From assembly GCA_020025965.1 (NCBI GenBank), contig JAHHRG010000013.1:1-41959 (forward strand): DNA of 41,959 bases. The letters are read 5' to 3'. Both the position numbers and the translations under genes were made by a program. Source of the DNA: Sutterella sp. (GTDB taxonomy: Bacteria; Pseudomonadota; Gammaproteobacteria; Burkholderiales; Burkholderiaceae_F). Positions 17,078-23,892 of the stretch are shown in pieces. The notes below the pieces were generated by a model. That model worked only from the letters and a program-made list of their open reading frames with translations, did no database searches and was not told the DNA's origin. Position 1 is the first letter of the stretch, and the number at the start of each line of letters is the position of its first letter.

Positions 17078-17983
17078 CTACTTCCCGCGCTTATCGGCAA
17101 AGAAGGCCTGTAAGAGCGCCGCGGCCTCGTCCTTCAGAACACCCCGCGTCACCCAGGGCTTGTGGTTGACGCCCGGAATGTCAAAAAGCGAAAACGCGCC
17201 GCCCGTCGCCCCCATTTTCATATCGGACGCTCCGTAGACCAAACGCTCAGGTCTTGCCTGAACGATCCCGCCCGCACACATCGGACAGGGTTCGAGCGTC
17301 ACGTAAAGCGTCGCTCCCGTCAGGCGATGATTCCCGACCTTTTTAGCGCCTTCTCGCATAGCAATCATTTCGGCATGCGCCGTCGGATCGGCATCGCGAA
17401 GCGTGCGATTGTTGGCGCGAGCAATGATTTCACCGTCCAAAACGAGCACGGCCCCGACGGGAACTTCGCCCGCCTCAAAGGCGGCATTGGCCTCCTTCAG
17501 AGCTTCTTTCATCATCGATTCGTCAAAAGCCGCATCCGTTTCGGGAGCCCCGCTGTTGACCGCGCGATTTTTTGCCTGCAGCGTTTCGCGCATTCTCGCC
17601 CGGCGTTCGGCTTTGATGCTTCGCGCCATTTCGATTTCGTCGATGAGACGAAGAGCAGTAACCCCCGGACGCGGTTCGAGTTCGTTCGCGAGTGTCTCGA
17701 CACCGTCAAGAAGTCCGATGTTGCGAGCAAGGTCTACCAGTTCGTCGGGCTCGGCTTTCAGCCAATCGCCCGCGTCGGATGCCAAAAAGCGACGGGCTTC
17801 TTCAACCCACTCGGCACGCGGCGCTTCCCCTTTTTTCTTCAGAAGCCAGGCGCCCGTCACCACACGGAGATCGTCTTCTCCGTGTTTTTTCAAGCTCTCC
17901 AAAGTAGAACCTCGGCGAACGGACAATTCGCAAAATCGCTCGATATCGGCAATGACAAAGTCTCGGGGAATCAGTCGGTACAT
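17078..17983 (-). CDS. tadA: tRNA adenosine deaminase TadA with ~150-residue N-terminal extension
   Basis: About 301 residues, nearly twice the usual TadA length. The C-terminal part (about 156-301) is a complete deaminase: zinc ligands H203 in the HAE motif and C233/C236 in EPCPMC, the proton-shuttling Glu at 205, and the tRNA-type KMGATGG region. It converts the wobble adenosine of tRNA-Arg(ACG) to inosine. The first 150 residues form a charged, mostly helical domain beginning MYRLIPRDFVIADIERF that I do not recognise. The reading frame is open through both parts; an internal start at Met157/158 could also produce a normal-sized protein. There is no obvious ribosome site before 17983. It is the first gene of the tadA-ldcA-kinase run. 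Confidence 0.9.
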   Translation of the reverse strand: MYRLIPRDFVIADIERFCELSVRRGSTLESLKKHGEDDLRVVTGAWLLKKKGEAPRAEWVEEARRFLASDAGDWLKAEPDELVDLARNIGLLDGVETLANELEPRPGVTALRLIDEIEMARSIKAERRARMRETLQAKNRAVNSGAPETDAAFDESMMKEALKEANAAFEAGEVPVGAVLVLDGEIIARANNRTLRDADPTAHAEMIAMREGAKKVGNHRLTGATLYVTLEPCPMCAGGIVQARPERLVYGASDMKMGATGGAFSLFDIPGVNHKPWVTRGVLKDEAAALLQAFFADKRGK

Positions 17984-18084
17984 AGTCGAAAAATCTCAAA
18001 TCGGTCTCGGCCGTCCGCCTTTTTTCCCGTCGCCTCTCTAGAATGATCGGTATTGATCCGTCTTTTTGTGAGGTTTCGAGTATC

Positions 18085-18528
18085 GTGCAGACTGCCAAAC
18101 ACAAGCTCGCCGGCACTGTCGGCGCCATTTTTTTGTTTACGTCGATTTTAGCAAGTGAAGCCGTCGCCGCTCCTTCGCCTCAGAGCGAAGCACTGGCAGC
18201 ATGCCTCTACGAACACGCCGACCGAACGGATCGCGACGTACTCGTGCAATGGGCTTTCGTGACGATTGCTAAAACCCGTGCGGCCAAAGCCGTCGAAACG
18301 ATTCCAGAAGCAAAAATCAGAAAGGCCGAAGCCGCGGCCCAGCGCTCTTTGACCAACCTTGTGATGAAGCACTGTGCCGAACCCGCGCTGAGGCTCGCTT
18401 TCAAGTCGCCCAAGGACGGTTTGCAGGATACGCTCGTCTCGCTCGCCAAGCGCCTTGTCGTTGCCGAACTCGATCGACGGAAGTCGCCTTTGCTCGCCCT
18501 GACGCTCTCCGATCTGATCCAACGCTAA
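18085..18528 (+). CDS. Small exported hypothetical protein
   Basis: About 147 residues, family not recognised. The GTG at 18085 follows GTGAGG by 11 bases and gives a signal peptide (MQTAKHKLAGTVGAIF onwards) with cleavage after AVAA; an ATG at 18043 would add 14 unsupported residues. The mature part is mainly helical with two cysteines, one in ACLYEHAD and one in KHCAEPAL, which could form a disulfide in the periplasm. It is divergent from tadA and followed by its own terminator. No function can be assigned. Confidence 0.65.
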   Translation: MQTAKHKLAGTVGAIFLFTSILASEAVAAPSPQSEALAACLYEHADRTDRDVLVQWAFVTIAKTRAAKAVETIPEAKIRKAEAAAQRSLTNLVMKHCAEPALRLAFKSPKDGLQDTLVSLAKRLVVAELDRRKSPLLALTLSDLIQR

Positions 18529-18559
18529 AGTCACCGATCCGCAAAAAGCTCCCTATTTA

Positions 18560-18591
18560 AGGCCGGAATTTGACAATTTCGGCCCTTTTTT
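18560..18591 (+). terminator. Terminator before umuDC
   Basis: GGCCG (18561-18565) pairs with CGGCC (18580-18584) around a loop containing AATT/AATT, followed by TTTTTT. Confidence 0.7.
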
Positions 18592-18595
18592 GCAA

Positions 18596-18626
18596 AATCT
18601 TGATATAGTTACTCGTAATCAAGATT
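18596..18626 (+). promoter_or_regulatory. Inverted repeat upstream of umuDC (candidate operator)
   Basis: AATCTTGAT (18596-18604) and ATCAAGATT (18618-18626) are perfect 9-bp arms 13 bases apart, with TTAC/GTAA pairing inside. It lies 17 bases before the start codon and just upstream of the ribosome site AAAGGGA. No CTGT-N8-ACAG LexA box is visible between 18529 and 18642. Confidence 0.45.
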
Positions 18627-18642
18627 ACAAAGGGATTTGTGT

Positions 18643-19089
18643 ATGCCCCTTCACGTTTCCTTATCCGATCATGACGGCGTGGAAATGCTCGTGCCATTTA
18701 ACTGTCCGTCGCTTCGCGAAGTGGAATTGAATGCAGCCTGCGGATTTCCGTCACCCGCCGACTATGCCAAAGAGCTGTTCAATCTGGCCGACTTTCTGCT
18801 TCTAAGACCCAATGCGACCTTTGTCGTCGGGATGACCGGCGACGCCATGATCGAAGCCGGCATTTTTGACGGCGACAAGCTCTTCGTCGACACGTCAATC
18901 GATCCCGAAGACGGGCATATTGTCTTGGCCTTCATCGACGGCGATCTCACGGTAAGACGCCTTCGTTTCGTTGAGGATCGGCCCGTTCTCGTGCCCGCCA
19001 ATCCCGACTTTCCGGAACGCACGCCCGAGGATATGGAGAATTTCTCCATTGAAGGCGTCGTAGTGAGCAGTGCGCGCAAGTTTGTCTGA
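18643..19089 (+). CDS. umuD: UmuD-like protein lacking both catalytic residues
   Basis: About 148 residues. The ATG at 18643 follows AAAGGGA. The whole UmuD/LexA-type S24 peptidase fold is present, including the cleavage site context ACGFPSPA (Cys33-Gly34, matching Cys24-Gly25 of E. coli UmuD). However, the nucleophile position that reads GDSM in UmuD reads GDAM here (Ala68, matching Ser60), and the general base in TVKKL reads TVRRL (Arg105, matching Lys97). Both members of the Ser-Lys dyad are therefore replaced. By family knowledge such a protein cannot cleave itself, so it would act as full-length UmuD, or be cut in trans by another enzyme. It is followed by umuC 20 bases later. Confidence 0.9.
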   Translation: MPLHVSLSDHDGVEMLVPFNCPSLREVELNAACGFPSPADYAKELFNLADFLLLRPNATFVVGMTGDAMIEAGIFDGDKLFVDTSIDPEDGHIVLAFIDGDLTVRRLRFVEDRPVLVPANPDFPERTPEDMENFSIEGVVVSSARKFV

Positions 19090-19109
19090 TCGTTTTTTGA
19101 GGTGCTTCA

Positions 19110-20387
19110 GTGGCGACCTTCATGCATCTTGACGGCAATTCGTTTTATTGCTCCTGCGAACGGATCTTTAAGCCGGCCTTGAGAAAGAAACCCGTCGTTG
19201 TCCTTTCCAATAACGACGGCTGCATCGTTGCGCTCACAAAAGAAGCCAAAGCGCTCGGATTAAAGCGCGGTACCCCTTTTTTTCAGGTAGCCGACTTTCT
19301 TCTCAAAAATGACGTCAGCGTCTTTTCCTCCAACTACGAGCTCTATCAGTCGATTTCCGATCGTATCGCCTCCATCATCAGCGAGAGTGTACCGGTCATC
19401 GAACGCTACTCGATTGACGAAGTCTTTGCGGACGTCGAGGGCATCCCAAACTTGACCGACTATTGTCGCGATCTCAGAAACCGTATTGAACGCTGGACCA
19501 AAGTGCCCTGCTGCGTCGGCATTGCGCCGACGAAAACACTCGCCAAACTCTGCGACCATTTTGCAAAGACCTATCCGTCCTTAGGGCACGTCATGAATTG
19601 GAACGATCTGACACCGGAGAGACAATGCCGCGCACTTGCCGTAACACCCGTCGACGAAATCTGGGGCGTCGGTCGCCGATTGACGGAAAGGTTGCAGTCC
19701 ATGGGCGTTACAACGGCACTCGATTTAGTGGAAATTCCCGCACCGCAGCTTCGCTCGCAGTTCGGTGTCGTCTTGGCACGCACGCAAAAAGAATTGTCGG
19801 GAGTCTCCGTTTTTCCTTTGGAACCCACGCCGCCGCGACCTTTACAGATATACCGCTCGCGCAGTTTCGGGATGCCGACGAACGACATCAACGATCTGCG
19901 CGCCGCACTCTCGGTTCATATCACCGAAGCCGCCAGGCAGTTGAGAAAACATGAACTCAAAGCCGGGCTCATGACGATTTTCTTTCACACGAATTTCTTT
20001 CGCCCCGAACTTCCGCAGGATGCGGCCGAAATCGGCGTGCGGCTTGCGGAACCGACCTCGGATACGCTCGCTCTGATTGCCGAGGCGGAAAAAGCCCTCG
20101 AAACGCGCTTTAACGTCAATGTGCTCTACGTGAAAGCGGGCGTCATTCTCGGGCAGCTCGTCGATCGGGAAATCGCTCGAGGTACGCCCACGCTCTTTGA
20201 TTACGAAAGACAAGTCGATGAAAAACGGGAGCGCCTGATGAAAACGCTCGATCAACTTGAAAAGGATTTCGGGAAAAACTGCCTTATCCCCGCCACCTCG
20301 ATTCTTTCCGACGCATGGCGAATGAAGCGCGACCGGCTTTCGCCATGCTATACGACTGAATGGGATGACATTCCGATAGTGAGCTGA
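19110..20387 (+). CDS. umuC: Translesion DNA polymerase V catalytic subunit UmuC
   Basis: About 425 residues, the usual length. It starts with GTG at 19110, preceded by TGAGGTG. Y-family motifs are intact: DGNSFYCSCERIF with the first catalytic Asp, then SNNDGC, and the SIDEVFAD motif carrying the catalytic Asp-Glu. The helix-hairpin-helix region (VDEIWGVGRRL), little-finger domain and the C-terminal DUF4113-type tail (LSPCYTTEWDD) follow. It bypasses DNA lesions together with UmuD' and RecA in the classical system. Here it is paired with a UmuD whose protease dyad is gone, so activation must differ or another UmuD must exist elsewhere. Confidence 0.95.
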   Translation: MATFMHLDGNSFYCSCERIFKPALRKKPVVVLSNNDGCIVALTKEAKALGLKRGTPFFQVADFLLKNDVSVFSSNYELYQSISDRIASIISESVPVIERYSIDEVFADVEGIPNLTDYCRDLRNRIERWTKVPCCVGIAPTKTLAKLCDHFAKTYPSLGHVMNWNDLTPERQCRALAVTPVDEIWGVGRRLTERLQSMGVTTALDLVEIPAPQLRSQFGVVLARTQKELSGVSVFPLEPTPPRPLQIYRSRSFGMPTNDINDLRAALSVHITEAARQLRKHELKAGLMTIFFHTNFFRPELPQDAAEIGVRLAEPTSDTLALIAEAEKALETRFNVNVLYVKAGVILGQLVDREIARGTPTLFDYERQVDEKRERLMKTLDQLEKDFGKNCLIPATSILSDAWRMKRDRLSPCYTTEWDDIPIVS

Positions 20388-20394
20388 GTACTGC

Positions 20395-21096
20395 TTACCA
20401 CGCAAGGCCTTGCATATCGCTACTAAGCGCCTCCAAATCAATCCAAAGCTCGAAGTTCTCCTTTTGAAGTCGGCCTTCTCGTTGCCATTTGGAAATTTGA
20501 CGACTCACGCTTTCGCGCGGTGCATGCACGATTGATGCGAGATCCGTAACTGTCAAGGACCAAGGCAGACGCCCCCAGCGATCTTTTCGGTCAATAACGT
20601 CAGCCGACGAGAGCAACGCCTCGAAAAGCAAGATGAGCCGCTGATTGATACGTCGCACATCATTGATCATAAGACCTTCTAACTGACACTCGGATTTTTC
20701 GAGTGCATTGACCGTAACGCGATGTAGGAGTTCTGTATCTGCCTCAAGAAAATCGAGATACTCGTGGATTCCAATCTTGTATACGCGCGCGTCCGACATA
20801 GCTACTGCCCGGATGGACATACGACCGTGACGATGACGAATGGCTCGAACGCTACCCAAGACCGTTCTCGGCCCGAACAATCCGCAGACATACACGTATT
20901 CTCCATCCAATACAGGCAAAGTTGCGAGAAGCCCATCGTCAATCAGATAGACACTGTCTTCCTCACCAAAATGAAGAAGTTCTTTCTTTTTGAGCGTGCG
21001 CAGTTTGCCATTCTGACGGCAAAAGTCGACCACCGACTCTTCATCTTCCGGGACCACCCAAGGGCGCCTGCCGTACAAAGCCTGAAACAAATGCAT
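20395..21096 (-). CDS. Crp/Fnr-family transcription regulator
   Basis: About 233 residues from the ATG at 21096 (a TTG 12 bases earlier is an alternative). It has an N-terminal cyclic-nucleotide-binding-type beta barrel (about 35-125), a long dimer helix and a C-terminal winged helix. The recognition helix reads PRESVSRQISKW; R194, E195 and R199 match the Arg-Glu-x-x-x-Arg residues with which CRP reads TGTGA. The N-terminal cysteine cluster of FNR is absent, so it is not an Fe-S oxygen sensor of that kind. It lies downstream of the flavoprotein gene in the same direction, and a TGTGA-type site stands upstream of that gene, so it may control it. It ends 7 bases from umuC, converging. Confidence 0.88.
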   Translation of the reverse strand: MHLFQALYGRRPWVVPEDEESVVDFCRQNGKLRTLKKKELLHFGEEDSVYLIDDGLLATLPVLDGEYVYVCGLFGPRTVLGSVRAIRHRHGRMSIRAVAMSDARVYKIGIHEYLDFLEADTELLHRVTVNALEKSECQLEGLMINDVRRINQRLILLFEALLSSADVIDRKDRWGRLPWSLTVTDLASIVHAPRESVSRQISKWQREGRLQKENFELWIDLEALSSDMQGLAW

Positions 21097-21111
21097 ATTC
21101 ACTAACAACTC

Positions 21112-21156
21112 AAAAAAAACGACCGATATACAGCATTATTTTGCCATATATCGGTC
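21112..21156 (-). terminator. Minus-strand terminator after the flavoprotein gene
   Basis: GACCGATATA (21121-21130) and TATATCGGTC (21147-21156) form a perfect 10-bp stem. Read on the minus strand it is followed by GTTTTTTTT. It lies only about 16 bases before the Crp-family gene, which may thus depend on read-through. Confidence 0.8.
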
Positions 21157-21194
21157 TTATAAAAATTACCAAATAACAAAGATAAAATCAGTGA

Positions 21195-22766
21195 TTATTG
21201 GCCGGCCTCAATTGCCTTCACGGCATGTTCAGCCGCCACACGACCAGAGGTCATGGCGAACGAGGACGCGGAACCTTCACAACGGAGGTCATAAGAAGAG
21301 TCGTAAAGGCCGCCAATATCCTGACCAATTACGTAGAGGTTAGGAATTACATCACCCTGCGGTGTCTTGGCTTCGAAAGCCGGAGTAACGGTTACGCCGC
21401 CTAGAGTAAGGAAGAATGCACGGATTCCCTTCAGGGCGTAATACGGACCCTTCTGTAGATCAAACTTTCTCAGATGTTCTGGCTTACGACCAAATTCCGG
21501 ATCCTTGCCTTCTTCTGCAAAACGATTGACCTTCTTGATCGTACCAAGGAGATTTTCCGGCGGTACGCCGATCTGCTTAGCCAATTCTTCGATGCTGTCG
21601 GCCTTAAAAGCCCAACCGCGCTGCATACCGATTTCCCAAGTCTTCGGCAAAGCCGTTAACGGCGTATTCGCAAGAACAATGGCATTAAACGGCAACAGAG
21701 CCCCTTTCTGAACTAAGGTGTCCATCATAGACTGATCGAAAATGGTGTAGAGCACACCACCAGCACTGGTCATAGCGTTGTAGACATCAACAAAAACGGA
21801 ACCGCGCGATTCGTTAAAGAAACGCTTACCAGTGTGATCAACCCAAAGCCACGGTTGTGCCAATGCGCAACGCCCCTGCTTCAGTTCGTCAGGCCCTGAG
21901 AACTGATTAATCGGTGGAACATCGGGAAGATACGGTGCATTACCGGCCACTGTATGCATACCAGCCACACCTGCACCGACCAAACGAGCCATATTGATGC
22001 CATCACCCGTACGACCGTCTGCCGTCGGACCACGGAGCCAAATAGGTTCGACCATACCGAGAGCAGAAGAGTCAAATACATACTGTGCCAGCATTTCCTT
22101 GTTGGCCGCAAAACCGCCAGTCGAAATAATGACCTTGCGGGCCGAGATAATCAACTTGTCACCGTTCTTCTTAGTAGCTTCGACGCCAACTACCTTACCT
22201 TTCTTTACGATCAGACGAGTTGCCGTCGTCTGAGTCATAAAAGTACCACCATGTGCCTTAATGTTGGCAATGTAACGTTTAATAACTTCAGCCGTCCCCC
22301 CCTTGAAAAGGTGCCAGGTCATTAGGCTTTCTTCCTTCGGGTACATCGTACGGATGCCGCGGAATTCAATACCCATATCTTCGATTTCGTTAATCGTCTG
22401 GGTCGATTCTTCGATCAATACACGCAACACGGCTGGGTCAGCGCGATAGTGGTGGAACTGTAAAGCGGCTTCCAACACTTCCTGATAAGTTGTCTTAATG
22501 CCGTGAGCCTTCTGATAGCGCGTATGAACACCAAGAGAGCCTTCCGGGAAGAGGCCAGCACCGCCCAAAAACGGCATTTTTTCAATAACGAGAGGCTTAG
22601 CACCCTTCTTCACGGCCGCATTGGCTGCAGCTAGGCCACCGAGACCGCCACCAATAATGACGATATCATGGCTCGATTCCAACACAGCGGCTTCGGCACC
22701 TGGAATCATGGAGGCGGCAGAGACGACAGCAGCACTGCCAAGCAATTGACGACGATTGAGTTTCAT
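21195..22766 (-). CDS. Tat-exported fumarate-reductase/urocanate-reductase-like flavoprotein
   Basis: About 523 residues. The start at 22766 is fixed by GGGGAGGA upstream and by a twin-arginine signal (NRRQLLGSAAVVSAASM). After cleavage comes an FAD-binding domain with GGGLGGLAAANAAVKKG, a substrate-capping domain, and the C-terminal DLRCEGSASSFAMTSGRVAAEHA segment of the flavocytochrome c/fumarate-reductase A family. There is no heme c domain and no FMN-binding domain, so electrons must come from a separate protein. The family reduces enoate substrates such as fumarate, urocanate or methacrylate in the periplasm; the specific acceptor cannot be deduced. A CRP-like site lies 66-81 bases upstream. 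Sutterella-type anaerobes are known for many such paralogues (general knowledge). Confidence 0.9.
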   Translation of the reverse strand: MKLNRRQLLGSAAVVSAASMIPGAEAAVLESSHDIVIIGGGLGGLAAANAAVKKGAKPLVIEKMPFLGGAGLFPEGSLGVHTRYQKAHGIKTTYQEVLEAALQFHHYRADPAVLRVLIEESTQTINEIEDMGIEFRGIRTMYPKEESLMTWHLFKGGTAEVIKRYIANIKAHGGTFMTQTTATRLIVKKGKVVGVEATKKNGDKLIISARKVIISTGGFAANKEMLAQYVFDSSALGMVEPIWLRGPTADGRTGDGINMARLVGAGVAGMHTVAGNAPYLPDVPPINQFSGPDELKQGRCALAQPWLWVDHTGKRFFNESRGSVFVDVYNAMTSAGGVLYTIFDQSMMDTLVQKGALLPFNAIVLANTPLTALPKTWEIGMQRGWAFKADSIEELAKQIGVPPENLLGTIKKVNRFAEEGKDPEFGRKPEHLRKFDLQKGPYYALKGIRAFFLTLGGVTVTPAFEAKTPQGDVIPNLYVIGQDIGGLYDSSYDLRCEGSASSFAMTSGRVAAEHAVKAIEAGQ

Positions 22767-22831
22767 GGAAATTCCTCCCCAAAAAAATCGCATTCGATAT
22801 TTGTAGTATTTCACTCATCAAAGTGAACGTC

Positions 22832-22847
22832 CGTGACGATTCTCACA
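22832..22847 (-). promoter_or_regulatory. CRP-like operator upstream of the flavoprotein gene
   Basis: On the minus strand the site reads TGTGA-N6-TCACG, one base from the perfect CRP palindrome TGTGA-N6-TCACA. It is 66-81 bases upstream of the start at 22766. The Crp-family protein encoded just downstream of the flavoprotein gene retains the residues that read TGTGA, making it a candidate binder. Confidence 0.5.
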
Positions 22848-22919
22848 CCTTCGGGTTAATGCTCATCCACCTAAAAGCAGTTCCTCAAACAAAACAGAAA
22901 AGCCTCTCCCTCTAGGGTT

Positions 22920-22948
22920 TTGCACAAAAAGTTCAACGATCCATACAA
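22920..22948 (+). promoter_or_regulatory. Possible sigma-70 promoter of the MipA-like gene
   Basis: TTGCAC (22920-22925), a 17-base spacer, and ATACAA (22943-22948). The -35 is good and the -10 is weak. It lies about 75 bases before the start codon. Confidence 0.35.
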
Positions 22949-22975
22949 AATCGGAGTAAACTCTGCTCCCTGAAA

Positions 22976-22991
22976 GTGAACAATCGTTCAC
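22976..22991 (+). promoter_or_regulatory. Inverted repeat in the MipA-like leader (candidate repressor site)
   Basis: GTGAAC-AATC-GTTCAC has perfect 6-bp arms. It lies 33 bases before the start codon and downstream of the putative promoter, a position suited to a repressor such as a TetR-family protein. No such regulator gene is adjacent. Confidence 0.4.
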
Positions 22992-23024
22992 GAATAGACA
23001 CATATCCAATTGGAACTCAATATC

Positions 23025-23771
23025 ATGACCCCGATGATCAAACCCCTTACCGCCGCGCTGCTTTGTGCGGTCGTTGCTCTTCCCGCCGCCGCTTGGGAAG
23101 GTTCCGCCGGTCTCGGCCTTTCTTATGTCGAAACCGGTTATCTCGATGCCGACAACAAAGTTTGGCCTTACCCCGCCCTCAACATTGAATCCGATCATTT
23201 TTATCTTCGCGGATTTGAACTCGGTACTTACCTCTTGAAGACCGACCATCAGCGCGTGACGGCCGGCATCTCCTATATGCCGATGCAGTTCGATCCGGAT
23301 GACAGCGACAACGTCAACGTTAAGAGACTCGATAAGCGTGACGGCAGTGCTTTTGCCAACTTGGGCTACACCATCCGCGGTGACTGGGGTATGGTGACGG
23401 CTTCCGTTTCGGCCGACATCTCCGGCGAATCCGACGGCTTCATGAGCGACGTGAGCTACTTGAAGCGCTTCTCTTTCGGTGAATGGGGCGTTACGCCGCA
23501 GGTCGGCATCACCTGGACGAACGACAAGTTCAACGAATACTACTTCGGCGTCTCTAAGAGCGAAGCCGCTCGTACGGGCTTCAAGGAATACACGCCGGAC
23601 GGTGCCGTTTCGCCGTACCTCCGAGTTCTCGCCGACTGGCAGTTCGACAACCACTGGAGCTTCTTTGCCGAAACCTCCGTCCGTCTGCACAGCGACGAAG
23701 TGAAGGACAGCCCGATCATGGATAAGGACACCATGACGTCCATCGGCTGCGGCATCAGCTACCGCTTCTAA
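23025..23771 (+). CDS. MipA/OmpV-family outer-membrane protein
   Basis: About 248 residues. The ATG at 23025 gives a signal peptide ending in LPAAAW; a Met three codons later is an alternative. The mature part is an alternating beta-barrel sequence, starting EGSAGLGLSYVETGY and closing with GCGISYRF, a C-terminal Phe typical of BamA-inserted barrels. These features fit the MipA/OmpV family (a scaffold for murein synthesis/hydrolysis in E. coli, and adhesion or osmotic roles elsewhere). The role here is not known. It stands alone between a repressor-like site and a strong terminator. Confidence 0.8.
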   Translation: MTPMIKPLTAALLCAVVALPAAAWEGSAGLGLSYVETGYLDADNKVWPYPALNIESDHFYLRGFELGTYLLKTDHQRVTAGISYMPMQFDPDDSDNVNVKRLDKRDGSAFANLGYTIRGDWGMVTASVSADISGESDGFMSDVSYLKRFSFGEWGVTPQVGITWTNDKFNEYYFGVSKSEAARTGFKEYTPDGAVSPYLRVLADWQFDNHWSFFAETSVRLHSDEVKDSPIMDKDTMTSIGCGISYRF

Positions 23772-23796
23772 TTAGAATCGACTCTCCCGAGTCGAG

Positions 23797-23831
23797 AAAG
23801 CCCGCAAGGAATTTCCTTTGCGGGCTTTTTT
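23797..23831 (+). terminator. Terminator of the MipA-like gene
   Basis: AAAGCCCGCAAGGA pairs with TCCTTTGCGGGCTTT, followed by TTTT. A smaller GACTC/GAGTC hairpin lies just before it. Confidence 0.85.
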
Positions 23832-23892
23832 ATGAAAAGAAAGGTCCGAACAACGGCAACCTTCCTTTATTTCATCTTCTGGAGAACGCTTC

